A program made the translations under genes and the position numbers. 64,000 bases of DNA from Gillisella terrae (GTDB lineage Bacteria > Pseudomonadota > Alphaproteobacteria > Rhizobiales > Rhizobiaceae): the NCBI RefSeq assembly GCF_004801395.1, contig NZ_SSOA01000002.1, positions 558,001-622,000 of the forward strand. Direction: 5' to 3'. Under the pieces are notes generated by a model, which worked only from the letters and a program-made list of their open reading frames with translations, ran no database searches and had not been told where the DNA came from. Positions 20,322 through 30,327 of the stretch are shown here, in pieces (within the stretch, counting starts at the first letter, position 1; every line of letters begins with the position of its first letter).

Positions 20322-21364
20322 GTGCAAAATACATGTTAGCTCTTTCCGAGAACACACCCATTGCGCTCACTCAAGGTGACCCGGCTGGTATCGGTCCAGA
20401 CATCAGCCTCGTCTCATGGGCAAAACGCAAAGAGGCTGGTATTCCCGCTTTTGTGTTTCTCGGAGATCCTGCCGTGTTGCGCTCACGCGCGCTCAGTCTT
20501 GGGTTGAATATTCCTTTCAAGGAATGCACACCCGATGAGGCGGTCGAGGTGTTTCCCGATGCTTTTCCCGTTTTCCCGATCCATGCTGGCATAGACGTTG
20601 TGGCAGGCCAACCGCATATGGCCACCGCGCGTGGAACAATCAGTGCGATTGATACTGCTGTGTCTCTTTGCTTTGACGGCAAAGTTCGAGCAATTGTTAC
20701 CAACCCCATTGCCAAATCCGTGCTTTACGAAGCTGGCTTTGGCTTTCCCGGCCACACAGAGTTTCTGGCAGCTTTGTCTGAGAAGGCAACGGGACAGGCT
20801 GTGCTGCCTGTGATGATGCTGGCTGGGCCAAAGCTGCGGGCTGTGCCAGTAACCATTCATATTCCGCTCCGAACTGTCGCAGATGCGCTAACGGAAGACC
20901 TCATTCTCAAGACATGCCGTATTGTTCATGCCGATATGCGCGATAAATTCGGACTGGACGCGCCTCGGCTGGCCATTGCCGGGCTTAATCCCCATGCTGG
21001 CGAAAACGGCGCGCTTGGCCATGAAGACGATGCGATCATCGCTCCTGCGATCTCGAAGCTGCGGGCCGAGGGCATTGATGCATTTGGTCCGCTGTCCGCC
21101 GACACGATGTTCCATGAAGAAGCGCGCCGCCGCTATGATGTGGCCATCTGCATGTATCATGATCAGGCCTTGATTCCGCTCAAAGCCCTCGATTTTGACG
21201 AAGCCGTCAACGTTACACTTGGCCTGCCCTTTATTCGCACCTCTCCCGATCACGGAACGGCGTTTGGCATTGCGGGCCACGGTATTGCCAGAGAGACAAG
21301 CCTTGTGGCCGCCTTGAAGCTCGCCGATACAATCAGCCTCGCGCGCGCGCAGGTTATCTGCTGA
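20318..21364 (+). CDS. pdxA: 4-hydroxythreonine-4-phosphate dehydrogenase
   Basis: PdxA oxidises 4-phosphohydroxy-L-threonine in the DXP-dependent pathway to pyridoxal 5'-phosphate. The 348 residues include [12 protein letters not shown] at the N-terminus, [21 protein letters not shown] nucleotide contacts, [10 protein letters not shown] and the metal-binding [14 protein letters not shown] 20318 overlaps the surA stop (GTGA) and the stop overlaps the rsmA ATG by 1 nt. An ATG at 20333 is an alternative start. The surA-pdxA-rsmA order is widespread in proteobacteria. Confidence 0.96.
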   Translation: MSAKYMLALSENTPIALTQGDPAGIGPDISLVSWAKRKEAGIPAFVFLGDPAVLRSRALSLGLNIPFKECTPDEAVEVFPDAFPVFPIHAGIDVVAGQPHMATARGTISAIDTAVSLCFDGKVRAIVTNPIAKSVLYEAGFGFPGHTEFLAALSEKATGQAVLPVMMLAGPKLRAVPVTIHIPLRTVADALTEDLILKTCRIVHADMRDKFGLDAPRLAIAGLNPHAGENGALGHEDDAIIAPAISKLRAEGIDAFGPLSADTMFHEEARRRYDVAICMYHDQALIPLKALDFDEAVNVTLGLPFIRTSPDHGTAFGIAGHGIARETSLVAALKLADTISLARAQVIC

Positions 21365-22191
21365 TGGCTGCATTGGATGGCCTACCGCCCCTGAGGGATG
21401 TTATTCAGCGCCACGGGCTGGATGCTAAAAAGGCATTGGGGCAGAATTTCCTGCTCGATCTCAACATCACCCAAAAGGTGGCACGCACCGCAGGTGACCT
21501 CACCAACGCCACTGTGTTTGAAGTTGGACCGGGCCCGGGCGGCTTAACCCGTGCGCTTTTGGCGCTTGGCGCAAAAAAAGTGATTGCTGTTGAGCGTGAC
21601 AGTCGGTGCTTGCCAGCGCTGGCAGAGGTCGCTGATCACTATCCCGGCCGGCTAGAGGTGATCGAGGGTGACGCCCTCAAGGTGGATTTTGAAGCGATTG
21701 CCCCTGAAGGCCCGATCAAAATCGTCGCCAACCTGCCCTATAACGTCGGAACGCAATTGCTGGTCAATTGGCTGACGCCACGGCAATGGCCGCCCTTTTG
21801 GCAGTCCATGACGTTGATGTTTCAAAAGGAAGTCGGTGAGCGCATTGTTGCGCAAGCGGATGACGACCACTATGGCCGTCTGGGCGTGCTCTGTGGCTGG
21901 CTGACGCAGGCGCATATGGCCTTCGATTTATCACCGCAAGCCTTCACGCCACCGCCCAAGGTGACCTCAACCGTGGTGCATCTCACCCCACGGCCAGAGC
22001 CCCTGCCCTGTGATCTCGCTAAATTGGAAAAAGTAACGCAAACGGCCTTCGGCCAACGCCGGAAAATGCTGCGCGCCAGCTTGAAGCCGATTGGCGGCGA
22101 AGCGCTTCTCAATCGCGCTGACATTGATCCAGCCCGCCGCGCAGAAACGCTTTCAGTCGAAGAATTTTGCCGAATTGCCAATCTGATCTGA
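21364..22191 (+). CDS. rsmA: 16S rRNA dimethyladenosine transferase RsmA
   Basis: RsmA (KsgA) dimethylates two adjacent adenines near the 3' end of 16S rRNA during small-subunit maturation, using S-adenosylmethionine. The 275 residues contain KKALGQNFL at the N-terminus, the SAM-binding [15 protein letters not shown] and the catalytic NLPYNV (the NLPY motif of adenine N6 methylases). It is the last gene of the overlapping lptF-to-rsmA chain and is followed by a strong terminator. Confidence 0.97.
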   Translation: MAALDGLPPLRDVIQRHGLDAKKALGQNFLLDLNITQKVARTAGDLTNATVFEVGPGPGGLTRALLALGAKKVIAVERDSRCLPALAEVADHYPGRLEVIEGDALKVDFEAIAPEGPIKIVANLPYNVGTQLLVNWLTPRQWPPFWQSMTLMFQKEVGERIVAQADDDHYGRLGVLCGWLTQAHMAFDLSPQAFTPPPKVTSTVVHLTPRPEPLPCDLAKLEKVTQTAFGQRRKMLRASLKPIGGEALLNRADIDPARRAETLSVEEFCRIANLI

Positions 22192-22210
22192 TAGAGGCAC
22201 AACGGTTCTT

Positions 22211-22243
22211 CACCACCACAGACTTTATAAGTTTGTGGTGGTG
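22211..22243. terminator. Bidirectional terminator between rsmA and gmk
   Basis: CACCACCACA ... TGTGGTGGTG stem, followed on the plus strand by TTCAATTTTT. It separates convergent rsmA and gmk. Confidence 0.8.
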
Positions 22244-22258
22244 TTCAATTTTTGACTT

Positions 22259-22921
22259 TTAGAGGTTTGGAACCTCTGTCACCAATTCCTGCACAAAATC
22301 AAACATGCCGTGGCGGCGATCGCGCCGAAGGCGTTCGGCCTTGACGATGGATTGAACGGCATCGAAGGCGGCGTTCAGGTCGTCATTGACAATCACATAG
22401 TCATATTCGCGCCAATGCTCAATTTCCGCGCGGGAATTGTTCAGGCGGGTCTGGATCACCTCTTCCGAATCTTCCGCGCGGCGATGCAGACGCGATTGCA
22501 GCTCGGTCATGGTCGGCGGCAAAATGAAGATGGAGACCACGTCTGCGGCCATCTTCTCCTGAAGCTGCTGTGCGCCCTGCCAATCGATATCAAACAGCAT
22601 ATCGCGGCCTTCGGACATCGCCACTTCAACCGGCTCGCGCGGCGTGCCATAGAAATTGCCGTGTACCTCGGCCCATTCCAGCAATGCATCGGAGGCGCGA
22701 AGCCGCTCAAATTCGCGCTGCGAAATGAAATGATAATGCACACCCTCGATTTCGCTGGGGCGACGGGCGCGGGTGGTGACGCTGACGGACATGCCGATTT
22801 GCTTGTCAATATCCATCAGCGTACGCGCGATGGTAGACTTACCAGCCCCCGAAGGTGAGGAAATCACCAGCATAAGGCCACGCCTTGCAATGGAAACGCG
22901 CTGAGACGTTATGGTGGACAT
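22259..22921 (-). CDS. gmk: Guanylate kinase
   Basis: Gmk phosphorylates GMP to GDP in the cytoplasm. The 220 residues carry the P-loop [10 protein letters not shown], the GMP-binding [17 protein letters not shown], and the lid and base-contact region. An in-frame ATG at codon 17 is an alternative start, giving the more compact family N-terminus. It lies 5 bp downstream of yicC in the same direction; the yicC-gmk pairing is conserved in many bacteria. Confidence 0.97.
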   Translation of the reverse strand: MSTITSQRVSIARRGLMLVISSPSGAGKSTIARTLMDIDKQIGMSVSVTTRARRPSEIEGVHYHFISQREFERLRASDALLEWAEVHGNFYGTPREPVEVAMSEGRDMLFDIDWQGAQQLQEKMAADVVSIFILPPTMTELQSRLHRRAEDSEEVIQTRLNNSRAEIEHWREYDYVIVNDDLNAAFDAVQSIVKAERLRRDRRHGMFDFVQELVTEVPNL

Positions 22922-22926
22922 GGGCC

Positions 22927-23817
22927 CTACTCCAAATTCTGGACTTGCTCACGAAACTGATCAATGACCACTTTCAATTCTATGCCTGCGGCCGTCACGG
23001 CGGCCGCATTGGATTTAGAACAAATTGTATTCGATTCGCGATTAAATTCCTGAGCCAGAAAATCGAGCTTGCGTCCAACCGGCACATGGCCCGCCAAAAG
23101 CTGCCGTGCGGCACTGACATGTGCTTTCAACCGATCAATTTCTTCACGCAAATCGGCCTTGGTCGCCAACAGCGCTGCCTCGGCATACAGACGATCTTTA
23201 TCCAGAGTTGGCGCAGAGGCCATCAAAGCGGCCACCTGGCTCGTGAGCTTCTTGAGGATCTCGTCGGTGCCCCGTGACGGATCTTGTTCGACGGTCAGTG
23301 TGAGCTGTTCAATTTTGCTCACCTGATCAAGAAGCACGGCCTTCAGCGCCGCTCCTTCGCGCTGGCGCATCTCCGTCAGTTGGGCAGTGGTTTCTTCAAG
23401 ACCGGCCATAATGGCCTGCTGGCGCGCTTTGATCGCGTCTGCGTCATCTTCAACTTCGCGAAAATCAACCAGACCCCGGATGGAGAGCAATCCATCCAAA
23501 GACAAGGGACTGTTATCAACCACGTCGGTGCCTAAGCGCTTGCGAAGCGCAAGGACAGCATTGAGCGCATCTTCATTGACCACGGCCTCCATGCGATTAT
23601 CACTGGTGGACAAAGACAATGCGACCTGAAGATTACCACGGGAGATATGCCGCCCAATCACGCCTTTGACGTCGCTTTCCAGACCTTCCAGGCCCTGCGG
23701 CAGCCGCAATCGGATATCAAGGCCCTTGCCATTGACGGAGCGTATCTCCCACGTCCAACGATAGCGGCCACAAGAGCCTTCGTTACGAGCAAAACCTGTC
23801 ATGGATTGCAACGTCAT
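22927..23817 (-). CDS. YicC/YloC family endoribonuclease
   Basis: A 296-residue protein of the YicC family, whose members are reported to act as endoribonucleases that influence small-RNA turnover. The start [11 protein letters not shown] and the C-terminal stretch [33 protein letters not shown](LE) are the conserved family ends. The central region is predicted helical (roughly residues 150-240). It is placed between mltG and gmk on the minus strand and is probably cotranscribed with gmk. Confidence 0.93.
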   Translation of the reverse strand: MTLQSMTGFARNEGSCGRYRWTWEIRSVNGKGLDIRLRLPQGLEGLESDVKGVIGRHISRGNLQVALSLSTSDNRMEAVVNEDALNAVLALRKRLGTDVVDNSPLSLDGLLSIRGLVDFREVEDDADAIKARQQAIMAGLEETTAQLTEMRQREGAALKAVLLDQVSKIEQLTLTVEQDPSRGTDEILKKLTSQVAALMASAPTLDKDRLYAEAALLATKADLREEIDRLKAHVSAARQLLAGHVPVGRKLDFLAQEFNRESNTICSKSNAAAVTAAGIELKVVIDQFREQVQNLE

Positions 23818-23848
23818 AAGATACCTTCCATTTTCGCAGGCTGCGAAA

Positions 23849-25069
23849 TTACTTCTTTTTCACCGGCTTGGGAACCGTTGTTGGATCGACCTCCGGTTGC
23901 CCATCCACACTTTCTGCTGGATCAGCGCCCCGCTCGGCCTCAAGTTTGCGCCAATTTCTGACATTGGCATTATGCTCATCCAGTGTCGCGGCAAAAGCAT
24001 GCCCGCCGGTACCATCGGCTACAAAATAGAGATCCTTGGTGCGCCAGGGATTGGCAACAGCCTCCAGCGCCGCCCTGCCGGGATTGGCAATCGGGCCTTG
24101 AGGCAATCCTTTGATAATATAGGTGTTGTAGGGCGTCTCTTTTTTAAGGTCCGATTGATAGATCGGGCGATCCGACGGCTTGCCCTCGCCACCAAACAGG
24201 CCATAAACAATGGTCGGATCCGATTGCAACCGCATACCCTTTTGCAGGCGGTTCAAAAACACCGAAGCTACATGGGCGCGCTCGTCATCCTTGCCGGTTT
24301 CTTTTTCGACAATAGACGCCAGTGTCACAAATTGCTCTTTGGTCTTGATAAACAGATCCGGTGAGCGCTTTTCCCAAATCTGGTCCACCAGCTTTTTCTG
24401 CGCGTCCAGCATCTGGTCAACAATTTCCTGACGCTTGGTGCCGCGTGAAAATTTGTACGTGTCAGGGCGCAAGCTCCCCTCGGCGGGCAATGTCTTCGGC
24501 AAATCACCTTCCAGCACCGGATCGGCAGCAAGCCGGTCAAACACTTGTTTGACGGTCAGGCCTTCGGGCATGGTGAACGAGTAGAGAATAGATTTCCCTG
24601 AGCGCAAGAGCTCGAGAATATCGCTCATCGAGGCTCCCGCCTTGATTTCATATTCACCCGCCTTCAGCGTATCACCGTCGTTGAGATAGGTCTTGCTCAT
24701 CAGGCGAAAAATGCGCGCGTCAGAAATCAAACCGTTGCGCTCAAGATTGGTGGCGATTTCAGATGAGCCAGCACCATTGCGCACCATGAAATTGGCGTTG
24801 GTCGTCGAAGGCCCGGGTTCGTGGAAGACGGAAAAAGCGTAGTAAAATCCGGCAATCGCAAGAACGCAGGTGAAAACGGCCAAGCTCATCAAAAAGTTCA
24901 GAAAAATCACGAACTGACTACGAGCACGACGGGAACGCTGCGGAAATTGCGGTACGCGCTCAGGTCTGGGGGGCTCCGAGGGTGTTCTCGCAACCTGTGT
25001 CACAGTTCGGGATGGCTCTTCACCGCTCTTGCCGGTGGTTTCTTCATCGACGCGTTCGCTCACCGTCAC
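23849..25069 (-). CDS. mltG: Endolytic peptidoglycan transglycosylase MltG
   Basis: MltG cleaves nascent peptidoglycan strands at the inner membrane and is thought to terminate glycan elongation. The 406 residues have a Pro/Arg-rich cytoplasmic N-terminus, a single membrane helix near residues 52-76 and the YceG domain. The catalytic glutamate lies in LASIVEKETGKDDER, and the domain also shows the conserved SDPTIVYGL and YNTYIIKGLPQGPIANPG segments. The Lys-rich end (PVKKK) is dispensable in the family. The fabF gene lies about 130 bp upstream on the same strand. Confidence 0.95.
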   Translation of the reverse strand: MTVSERVDEETTGKSGEEPSRTVTQVARTPSEPPRPERVPQFPQRSRRARSQFVIFLNFLMSLAVFTCVLAIAGFYYAFSVFHEPGPSTTNANFMVRNGAGSSEIATNLERNGLISDARIFRLMSKTYLNDGDTLKAGEYEIKAGASMSDILELLRSGKSILYSFTMPEGLTVKQVFDRLAADPVLEGDLPKTLPAEGSLRPDTYKFSRGTKRQEIVDQMLDAQKKLVDQIWEKRSPDLFIKTKEQFVTLASIVEKETGKDDERAHVASVFLNRLQKGMRLQSDPTIVYGLFGGEGKPSDRPIYQSDLKKETPYNTYIIKGLPQGPIANPGRAALEAVANPWRTKDLYFVADGTGGHAFAATLDEHNANVRNWRKLEAERGADPAESVDGQPEVDPTTVPKPVKKK

Positions 25070-25199
25070 TCCTCTTCGATTCAGTTCCGCCGCTTGTGGG
25101 CAAACATTGCGGCAAAAAACGGGTCCGCTGCGAGTGTGGCGGGGTGATCAACAGGATCAAAGGCACATTTGAACACATCAAATGCGCCCTCTTGTCCTT

Positions 25200-26483
25200 T
25201 TATCCTTCAAAGCGCCGCAGAACCAGCGAAGCATTGGTACCGCCAAATCCAAAGGAATTGGACAGGGCAACACGAACATCACGCTTGCGGGCTTTATGCG
25301 GCACAAGATCAATCGCGGTTTCCACGTCAGGATTATCAAGGTTCAGCGTCGGCGGCACAATGCCATCACGAATGGCAAGAGCCGAGAAAATGGCCTCCAC
25401 GGCCCCGGCCGCACCCAGCAAATGGCCAATGGCCGATTTGGTGGACGACATCGAGACATTGGGAGCATGATCGCCCAACAGGCGCTCGACTGCACCAAGC
25501 TCAATGGTGTCGGCCATGGTCGAAGTGCCATGGGAATTGATGTAATCAATATCAGATGCCGCAAGGCCAGCACGCTTCAAGGCCATCGTCATGCAGCGAT
25601 AGGCACCATCACCATCCTCGGAAGGTGCGGTGATGTGGAATGCATCACCAGACATGCCGTAGCCAACCACTTCGGCATAAATCTTGGCTCCACGCGCAAG
25701 CGCATGATCCAGCTCTTCCAGAACCACGATGCCAGCGCCCTCGCCCATCACGAAACCATCACGGTCGCGGTCATAAGGGCGCGATGCCTTCTGCGGCTCA
25801 TCGTTGCGATCGGTGGACAAAGCCTTGCACGCCGCAAAACCAGCCAGAGAAATCCGGCTGATCGGCGATTCTGCGCCACCAGCCACCATAACATCGGCAT
25901 CGCCAAGCGCGATCATGCGGGCAGCATCGCCAATCGCATGCGCACCGGTTGAGCAGGCTGTGACCACCGAGTGATTGGGGCCGCGCAATTTATGGCGAAT
26001 AGACACATGGCCCGAGGCCAGATTGATCAAACGTCCGGGAATAAAAAAGGGTGAAATACGGCGAGGCCCCTTGTCGCGCAGCGTGTAGCCAGCTTCGACA
26101 ATGCCTTCAATGCCACCAATGCCGGAACCGATCAGCACGCCTGTGGTGTCTTGATCTTCTCTGCTTTCCGGCTTCCAGCCAGAATCAGCCATGGCCATAT
26201 CAGCGGCAGCAAGAGCATAGACAATGAAGGGATCAACTTTGCGCTGCTCTTTCGGCTCCACCCAGTCGTCCGCATTGAACGTACCATTGGTGCCGTCACC
26301 AAACGGGATTCTGCATGCAATCTTTGCTGGAAGATCTTCAACGTCAAATTCGGTTACGCGCTTTGCGGCATTTTCGCCTGCCAAAAGCCGCGACCACGTC
26401 ACTTCTGTACCACAGCCAAGAGGAGATACCATGCCGGTACCGGTGATAACGACACGTCTTATTTGCACGTTCACCCCACTCAT
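25200..26483 (-). CDS. fabF: 3-oxoacyl-ACP synthase II
   Basis: FabF condenses malonyl-ACP with acyl-ACP in fatty-acid elongation. The 427 residues contain the catalytic Cys in TACSTGAHAIG, the first active-site His in NSHGTSTMADTIE and the second in SAIGHLLGAAG. The start MSGVNVQIRRVVITGTG at 26483 is chosen since the first strand (RRVVITGTGMVSPLG) follows directly. Upstream are acpP, fabG and fabD, all minus strand, forming the standard fabD-fabG-acpP-fabF order. Confidence 0.97.
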   Translation of the reverse strand: MSGVNVQIRRVVITGTGMVSPLGCGTEVTWSRLLAGENAAKRVTEFDVEDLPAKIACRIPFGDGTNGTFNADDWVEPKEQRKVDPFIVYALAAADMAMADSGWKPESREDQDTTGVLIGSGIGGIEGIVEAGYTLRDKGPRRISPFFIPGRLINLASGHVSIRHKLRGPNHSVVTACSTGAHAIGDAARMIALGDADVMVAGGAESPISRISLAGFAACKALSTDRNDEPQKASRPYDRDRDGFVMGEGAGIVVLEELDHALARGAKIYAEVVGYGMSGDAFHITAPSEDGDGAYRCMTMALKRAGLAASDIDYINSHGTSTMADTIELGAVERLLGDHAPNVSMSSTKSAIGHLLGAAGAVEAIFSALAIRDGIVPPTLNLDNPDVETAIDLVPHKARKRDVRVALSNSFGFGGTNASLVLRRFEG

Positions 26484-26615
26484 AAAGTCAGATGCGGCTG
26501 CACGAGAAAAGCCCAGCGACAGCAACGTCGGGAGCCATGCAGCAGATTAATATTCTACAACATCGACACCGCAGCCTCGAAGACTGCGTACTGCAAACAT
26601 AAGAAAGACAAGGCG

Positions 26616-26643
26616 TCTGGAGCAGGTTTGAACCCGCTCCAGA
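26616..26643 (-). terminator. Hairpin after acpP
   Basis: TCTGGAGC ... GCTCCAGA inverted repeat with inner GGTT/AACC pairing, 17 nt beyond the acpP stop. It is probably a partial terminator that leaves acpP more highly expressed than fabF. Confidence 0.65.
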
Positions 26644-26659
26644 CCGGCCGATCAAAAGA

Positions 26660-26896
26660 TCAGGCCTGAGCCTTTTCGATAAACTTCACAGCATCACCAA
26701 CGGTGAGGATGGAGTCAGCAGCGTCGTCAGGAATTTCAACGCCGAATTCTTCTTCGAATGCCATGACGAGTTCGACGGTGTCGAGCGAATCTGCGCCCAG
26801 ATCATCGATAAAGCTTGCGCCTTCAACAACCTTTTCGGCTTCAACGCCCAGATGATCAATAACAATTTTCTTTACGCGTTCTGCGATATCGCTCAT
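26660..26896 (-). CDS. acpP: Acyl carrier protein
   Basis: The 78-residue carrier shuttles acyl chains through fatty-acid and lipid A synthesis. The phosphopantetheine serine lies in [15 protein letters not shown]. The acidic helices ([14 protein letters not shown]) are typical. The ATG at 26896 is preceded by a GAGGAAA Shine-Dalgarno; an upstream in-frame start would add eight non-family residues. A 279-bp gap separates it from fabG, consistent with its own strong promoter. Confidence 0.98.
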   Translation of the reverse strand: MSDIAERVKKIVIDHLGVEAEKVVEGASFIDDLGADSLDTVELVMAFEEEFGVEIPDDAADSILTVGDAVKFIEKAQA

Positions 26897-27175
26897 GTCG
26901 GTTTCCTCGACCTCTATCATAACAAGAAAGCCAGTGTGACTTTCCTACCCTGTGTTATACCAGTGAGCACCAAACCCGCTGGCAATTCCGTCGAACCTGT
27001 TTTGCACAAGTTCTGCCCATATCAACGGCTTGGCATGGCCATCCGTTGCCTATCTAACTGCTCACAGTCCCCGCCCGATTAACACGGTTTAAAGCCGCCG
27101 GAAAGCCTGAAAATTCAAGACTTCCTTTTGTTCCTCAACCAATTGCACTGGCAAACGCGCGGGCAGGAACGATCC

Positions 27176-27913
27176 TTAGATCATGGCCATGCCGCCATTG
27201 ACGTGCAATGTCTGCCCCGTGACATACGAGCTTTCCGAAGAGGCAAGATAGAGCACTGACGAGGCAATTTCAGCCCCTGTTCCCATCCGCTTCATGGGAA
27301 TTGCGCCCATGATGCCTTCTTTTTGCTTTTCGTTCAGCTTATCCGTCATTGCGCTTTCAATAAAGCCCGGGGCAACGCAGTTCACTGTTACGTTGCGTGG
27401 CGCAATTTCCTGGGCCAATGCCTTGGTAAAGCCGATCATACCGGCCTTGGACGCGCAATAGTTCACCTGACCCGCATTGCCCGTGACACCAACTACCGAA
27501 GTAATGTTGATGATGCGGCCATAGCGGCGGCGCATCATCGGATGGGTCAGTTCCTTGGTCAAAGCGAAAACGGCGCTGAGGTTAACCTCCAGAACGCTAT
27601 CCCAATCGGCATCCGACATGCGAACAAACAGGCCGTCCTTGGTGATACCGGCATTGTTGACCAGAATGTCCACACCTTCAAGCTCGGCTTCGGCCTTTGC
27701 ACCCAAAGCCTTGACAGCTTCACGGTCCGACAGGTTGGCCGGGAAAATCTTCACCCGCTCACCAAGATCAGCGGCCAGCGCTTCCAGCTTTTCAACGCGG
27801 GTACCATGCAGACCAACGATTGCGCCCTGCGCGTGAAGAAGGCGCGCAATTTCCTCGCCGATTCCGCCGGTGGCACCTGTGATCAATGCCTTGCGGCCGG
27901 TCAAATCAAACAT
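27176..27913 (-). CDS. fabG: 3-oxoacyl-ACP reductase
   Basis: FabG reduces 3-ketoacyl-ACP with NADPH. The 245-residue SDR has the TGATGGIG cofactor loop, NNAG, the catalytic Ser in NITSVVG, and YCASK (YxxxK). It ends with the standard VTGQTLHVNGGMAMI. It lies 27 bp downstream of fabD on the same strand. Confidence 0.97.
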   Translation of the reverse strand: MFDLTGRKALITGATGGIGEEIARLLHAQGAIVGLHGTRVEKLEALAADLGERVKIFPANLSDREAVKALGAKAEAELEGVDILVNNAGITKDGLFVRMSDADWDSVLEVNLSAVFALTKELTHPMMRRRYGRIINITSVVGVTGNAGQVNYCASKAGMIGFTKALAQEIAPRNVTVNCVAPGFIESAMTDKLNEKQKEGIMGAIPMKRMGTGAEIASSVLYLASSESSYVTGQTLHVNGGMAMI

Positions 27914-27940
27914 CGTTTTAATCCTTGTGCAAAGTGCCGA

Positions 27941-28885
27941 TCAGGCCAAAAGCGCCGTCAGGGCTGCCTCGATATCAGCGGGAGAGTTCACCGCCGTACC
28001 CGTGATATTTTTATCAATCCGCCGCACCAGCCCGGTCAAAACCTTGCCTGCGCCGACCTCATAAAGCACGGAAACAGCATTGGTGCCAAACCATTCCACC
28101 GTTTCGCGCCAGCGCACCTGGCCGGTGACCTGTTCCACCAGAAGGCTGCGAATTTCATCGGCATCACTGACGGGGGCTGCGCGCACATTGGCAATCAAAG
28201 GCACGATCGGGTTTTTCATCGCCACCGATGCCAGCGCATTGCGCATTTCTTCGGCAGCCGGTGCCATCAATGTGGAGTGGAAGGGAGCCGATACCGGCAG
28301 CAGGATCGCGCGCTTTGCGCCTTTTTCGGTGGCCAGTGCCGCCGCCTTTTCAACCGGAGCCTTTGCACCCGAAACCACCAGCTGGCCGCCGCCATTGTCA
28401 TTGGCAATCTGCACCGGACCTTCGGCAGACGCGATCTGGCAGATGGCTTCCACGGCATCGTGCTCAAGGCCGATAATGGCCGCCATAGCGCCCACACCAA
28501 CCGGAACAGCCGCCTGCATGGCATTGCCACGAATGCGCAACAGCTTTGCTGTATCGGCCAGCGAGAAGGTACCGGCGGCACAGAGCGCCGAATATTCGCC
28601 CAGCGAATGACCGGCAACATAGGAAACCTTATTGGTCAGCACAAAGCCGCGCTGTTCCATAACCCGCAAAACCGCCATCGACACAGCCATCAAGGCAGGC
28701 TGAGCATTTGCAGTCAGCGTCAATTCCTCGATAGACCCATCCCACATAATGGTGGAGAGTTTCTGATCAAGCGCTTCATCAACTTCCTCGAAAACAGCGC
28801 GCGCTTCCGGAAAGGCATCCGCGAGATCCTTGCCCATTCCAATGGTCTGACTGCCCTGGCCGGGAAAGGTAAATGCAACACCCAT
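27941..28885 (-). CDS. fabD: Malonyl-CoA:ACP transacylase
   Basis: FabD loads malonyl groups onto ACP to start elongation. The 314 residues contain FPGQGSQ at the N-terminus, the catalytic serine in GHSLGEYSAL and the histidine in SAPFHSTLM. It is the first gene of the fab cluster on the minus strand, divergent from the aldo/keto reductase. Confidence 0.97.
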   Translation of the reverse strand: MGVAFTFPGQGSQTIGMGKDLADAFPEARAVFEEVDEALDQKLSTIMWDGSIEELTLTANAQPALMAVSMAVLRVMEQRGFVLTNKVSYVAGHSLGEYSALCAAGTFSLADTAKLLRIRGNAMQAAVPVGVGAMAAIIGLEHDAVEAICQIASAEGPVQIANDNGGGQLVVSGAKAPVEKAAALATEKGAKRAILLPVSAPFHSTLMAPAAEEMRNALASVAMKNPIVPLIANVRAAPVSDADEIRSLLVEQVTGQVRWRETVEWFGTNAVSVLYEVGAGKVLTGLVRRIDKNITGTAVNSPADIEAALTALLA

Positions 28886-29094
28886 GAGGTACTCCGTTCA
28901 ATTTTTTCTTCTCCAATTCACAAACTCGCCTTGAGAGTCAAGTCTTGGACGGCACATCGGCTGTTGCTAAAGGGGGCAGATACAAGCCGAAATATCGCGA
29001 AATTGCTCTTGCCCATGGTCAAATTCGGGCTACATTCCCGTTCATCCTCCCCACGCTCTTGTTTGAGCACACACAACACTTGAGATCTCCACCC

Positions 29095-30138
29095 ATGAAA
29101 TACAATACACTTGGCCGCACGGATATTTCCGTTTCCGACATATGCCTTGGCACCATGACCTGGGGCAGCCAGAACACCGAAGCAGAAGCCTTTGCGCAAA
29201 TGGACTATGCCCTTGAAAAAGGTGTGAATTTCTTCGATACCGCCGAACTTTACCCCACCACGCCGCTCTCGGCTGAAACCTATACCGACACCGAGAAAAT
29301 GATTGGCAACTGGTTTGAAAAAACCGGCAAGCGCAAAGATGTTGTGCTGGCCACCAAGGTGGCGGGTGCCGGGCGTCCCTATATCCGCGGCGGCGCTCCC
29401 ATCAACGCCGACACCATTCGCGCGGCGGTGGATGCAAGCCTGCAAAGATTAAAAACCGATTATATTGATCTCTACCAGATTCATTGGCCCAATCGCGGCC
29501 ATTACCACTTTCGTGGCGCATGGAATTATGATCCATCCCACCAGGATCGTGCTCTGGTCGTTGCTGAAATCACCGAAAAGCTGGAAGCGCTTCAGGATTG
29601 TGTGGCGGCTGGCAAAATCCGCGCCATTGGCCTCTCAAACGAAACCACGTGGGGCATTCAAAAATATCTGACCATTGCAGAGCAGAAGAATCTGCCACGC
29701 GTTGCCACCGTGCAAAACGAGTACAACCTTCTGTATCGCACCCACGATCTTGATATGGCCGAACTCTCGCACCACGAACAAGTGGGTCTGTTGGCCTATT
29801 CCCCGCTGGCGGGCGGCTTGCTGAGCGGCAAATATCTCGGCGGCGTCAAGCCGGAAGGTTCGCGCGGCGCAATCAACGGCAACATCGGTGGCCGCCTGAC
29901 CCCCCATCAGGAGCCAGCAACCAAAGCCTATGTTGAGCTTGCCAAACAGCATGGACTGGATCCATCGCAACTCGCACTGGCGTTTTGCCGCACGCGTCCC
30001 TTCATGGCATCCGTTATCATTGGTGCCACATCAATGGATCAGCTGAAAACAGACATTGGTGCTGCCGATATCACCCTGTCCGATGAAGTTATGGCAGGCA
30101 TTGCCGCCATTCACCGCCAATATCCAATGGCGATTTGA
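29095..30138 (+). CDS. Aldo/keto reductase (Tas-like)
   Basis: An NADP(H)-dependent TIM-barrel oxidoreductase of 347 residues. The active-site tetrad is visible: Asp in FFDTAELYP, the Tyr in the same segment, Lys in VVLATKVAG and His in YQIHWPN. IGLSNET and the C-terminal VIIGATSMDQL are the cofactor-binding parts. The length and the long SAETYTDTEKMIGNW insertion match the Tas group of E. coli. No neighbour indicates a substrate. Confidence 0.92.
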   Translation: MKYNTLGRTDISVSDICLGTMTWGSQNTEAEAFAQMDYALEKGVNFFDTAELYPTTPLSAETYTDTEKMIGNWFEKTGKRKDVVLATKVAGAGRPYIRGGAPINADTIRAAVDASLQRLKTDYIDLYQIHWPNRGHYHFRGAWNYDPSHQDRALVVAEITEKLEALQDCVAAGKIRAIGLSNETTWGIQKYLTIAEQKNLPRVATVQNEYNLLYRTHDLDMAELSHHEQVGLLAYSPLAGGLLSGKYLGGVKPEGSRGAINGNIGGRLTPHQEPATKAYVELAKQHGLDPSQLALAFCRTRPFMASVIIGATSMDQLKTDIGAADITLSDEVMAGIAAIHRQYPMAI

Positions 30139-30152
30139 ACCGACCAAACGTT

Positions 30153-30184
30153 GCCGGTGAGCCGTTTGAAACGACTCACCGGTT
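30153..30184 (+). terminator. Hairpin after the aldo/keto reductase gene
   Basis: GCCGGTGAGcCGTT / AACGaCTCACCGG stem about 15 nt after the stop. The downstream sequence is weakly T-rich. Confidence 0.55.
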
Positions 30185-30327
30185 CGAATTGAAACAATCC
30201 TGCACACTGCATTTATTAAGTAATAACTGTGCTTTCAGGCGCGACTGAATTTTAAGAGCTCCTTATAGAGTATTGTGGCATGACGTTCGCAGAGGCGTCA
30301 TGTGCGCGATTGTGATGTGAGGATGCG

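Noticed and set aside
27323..29083. 586-codon plus-strand frame opposite fabG and fabD
   Set aside because: It is antisense to two enzymes with complete active sites, and no domain is recognisable.
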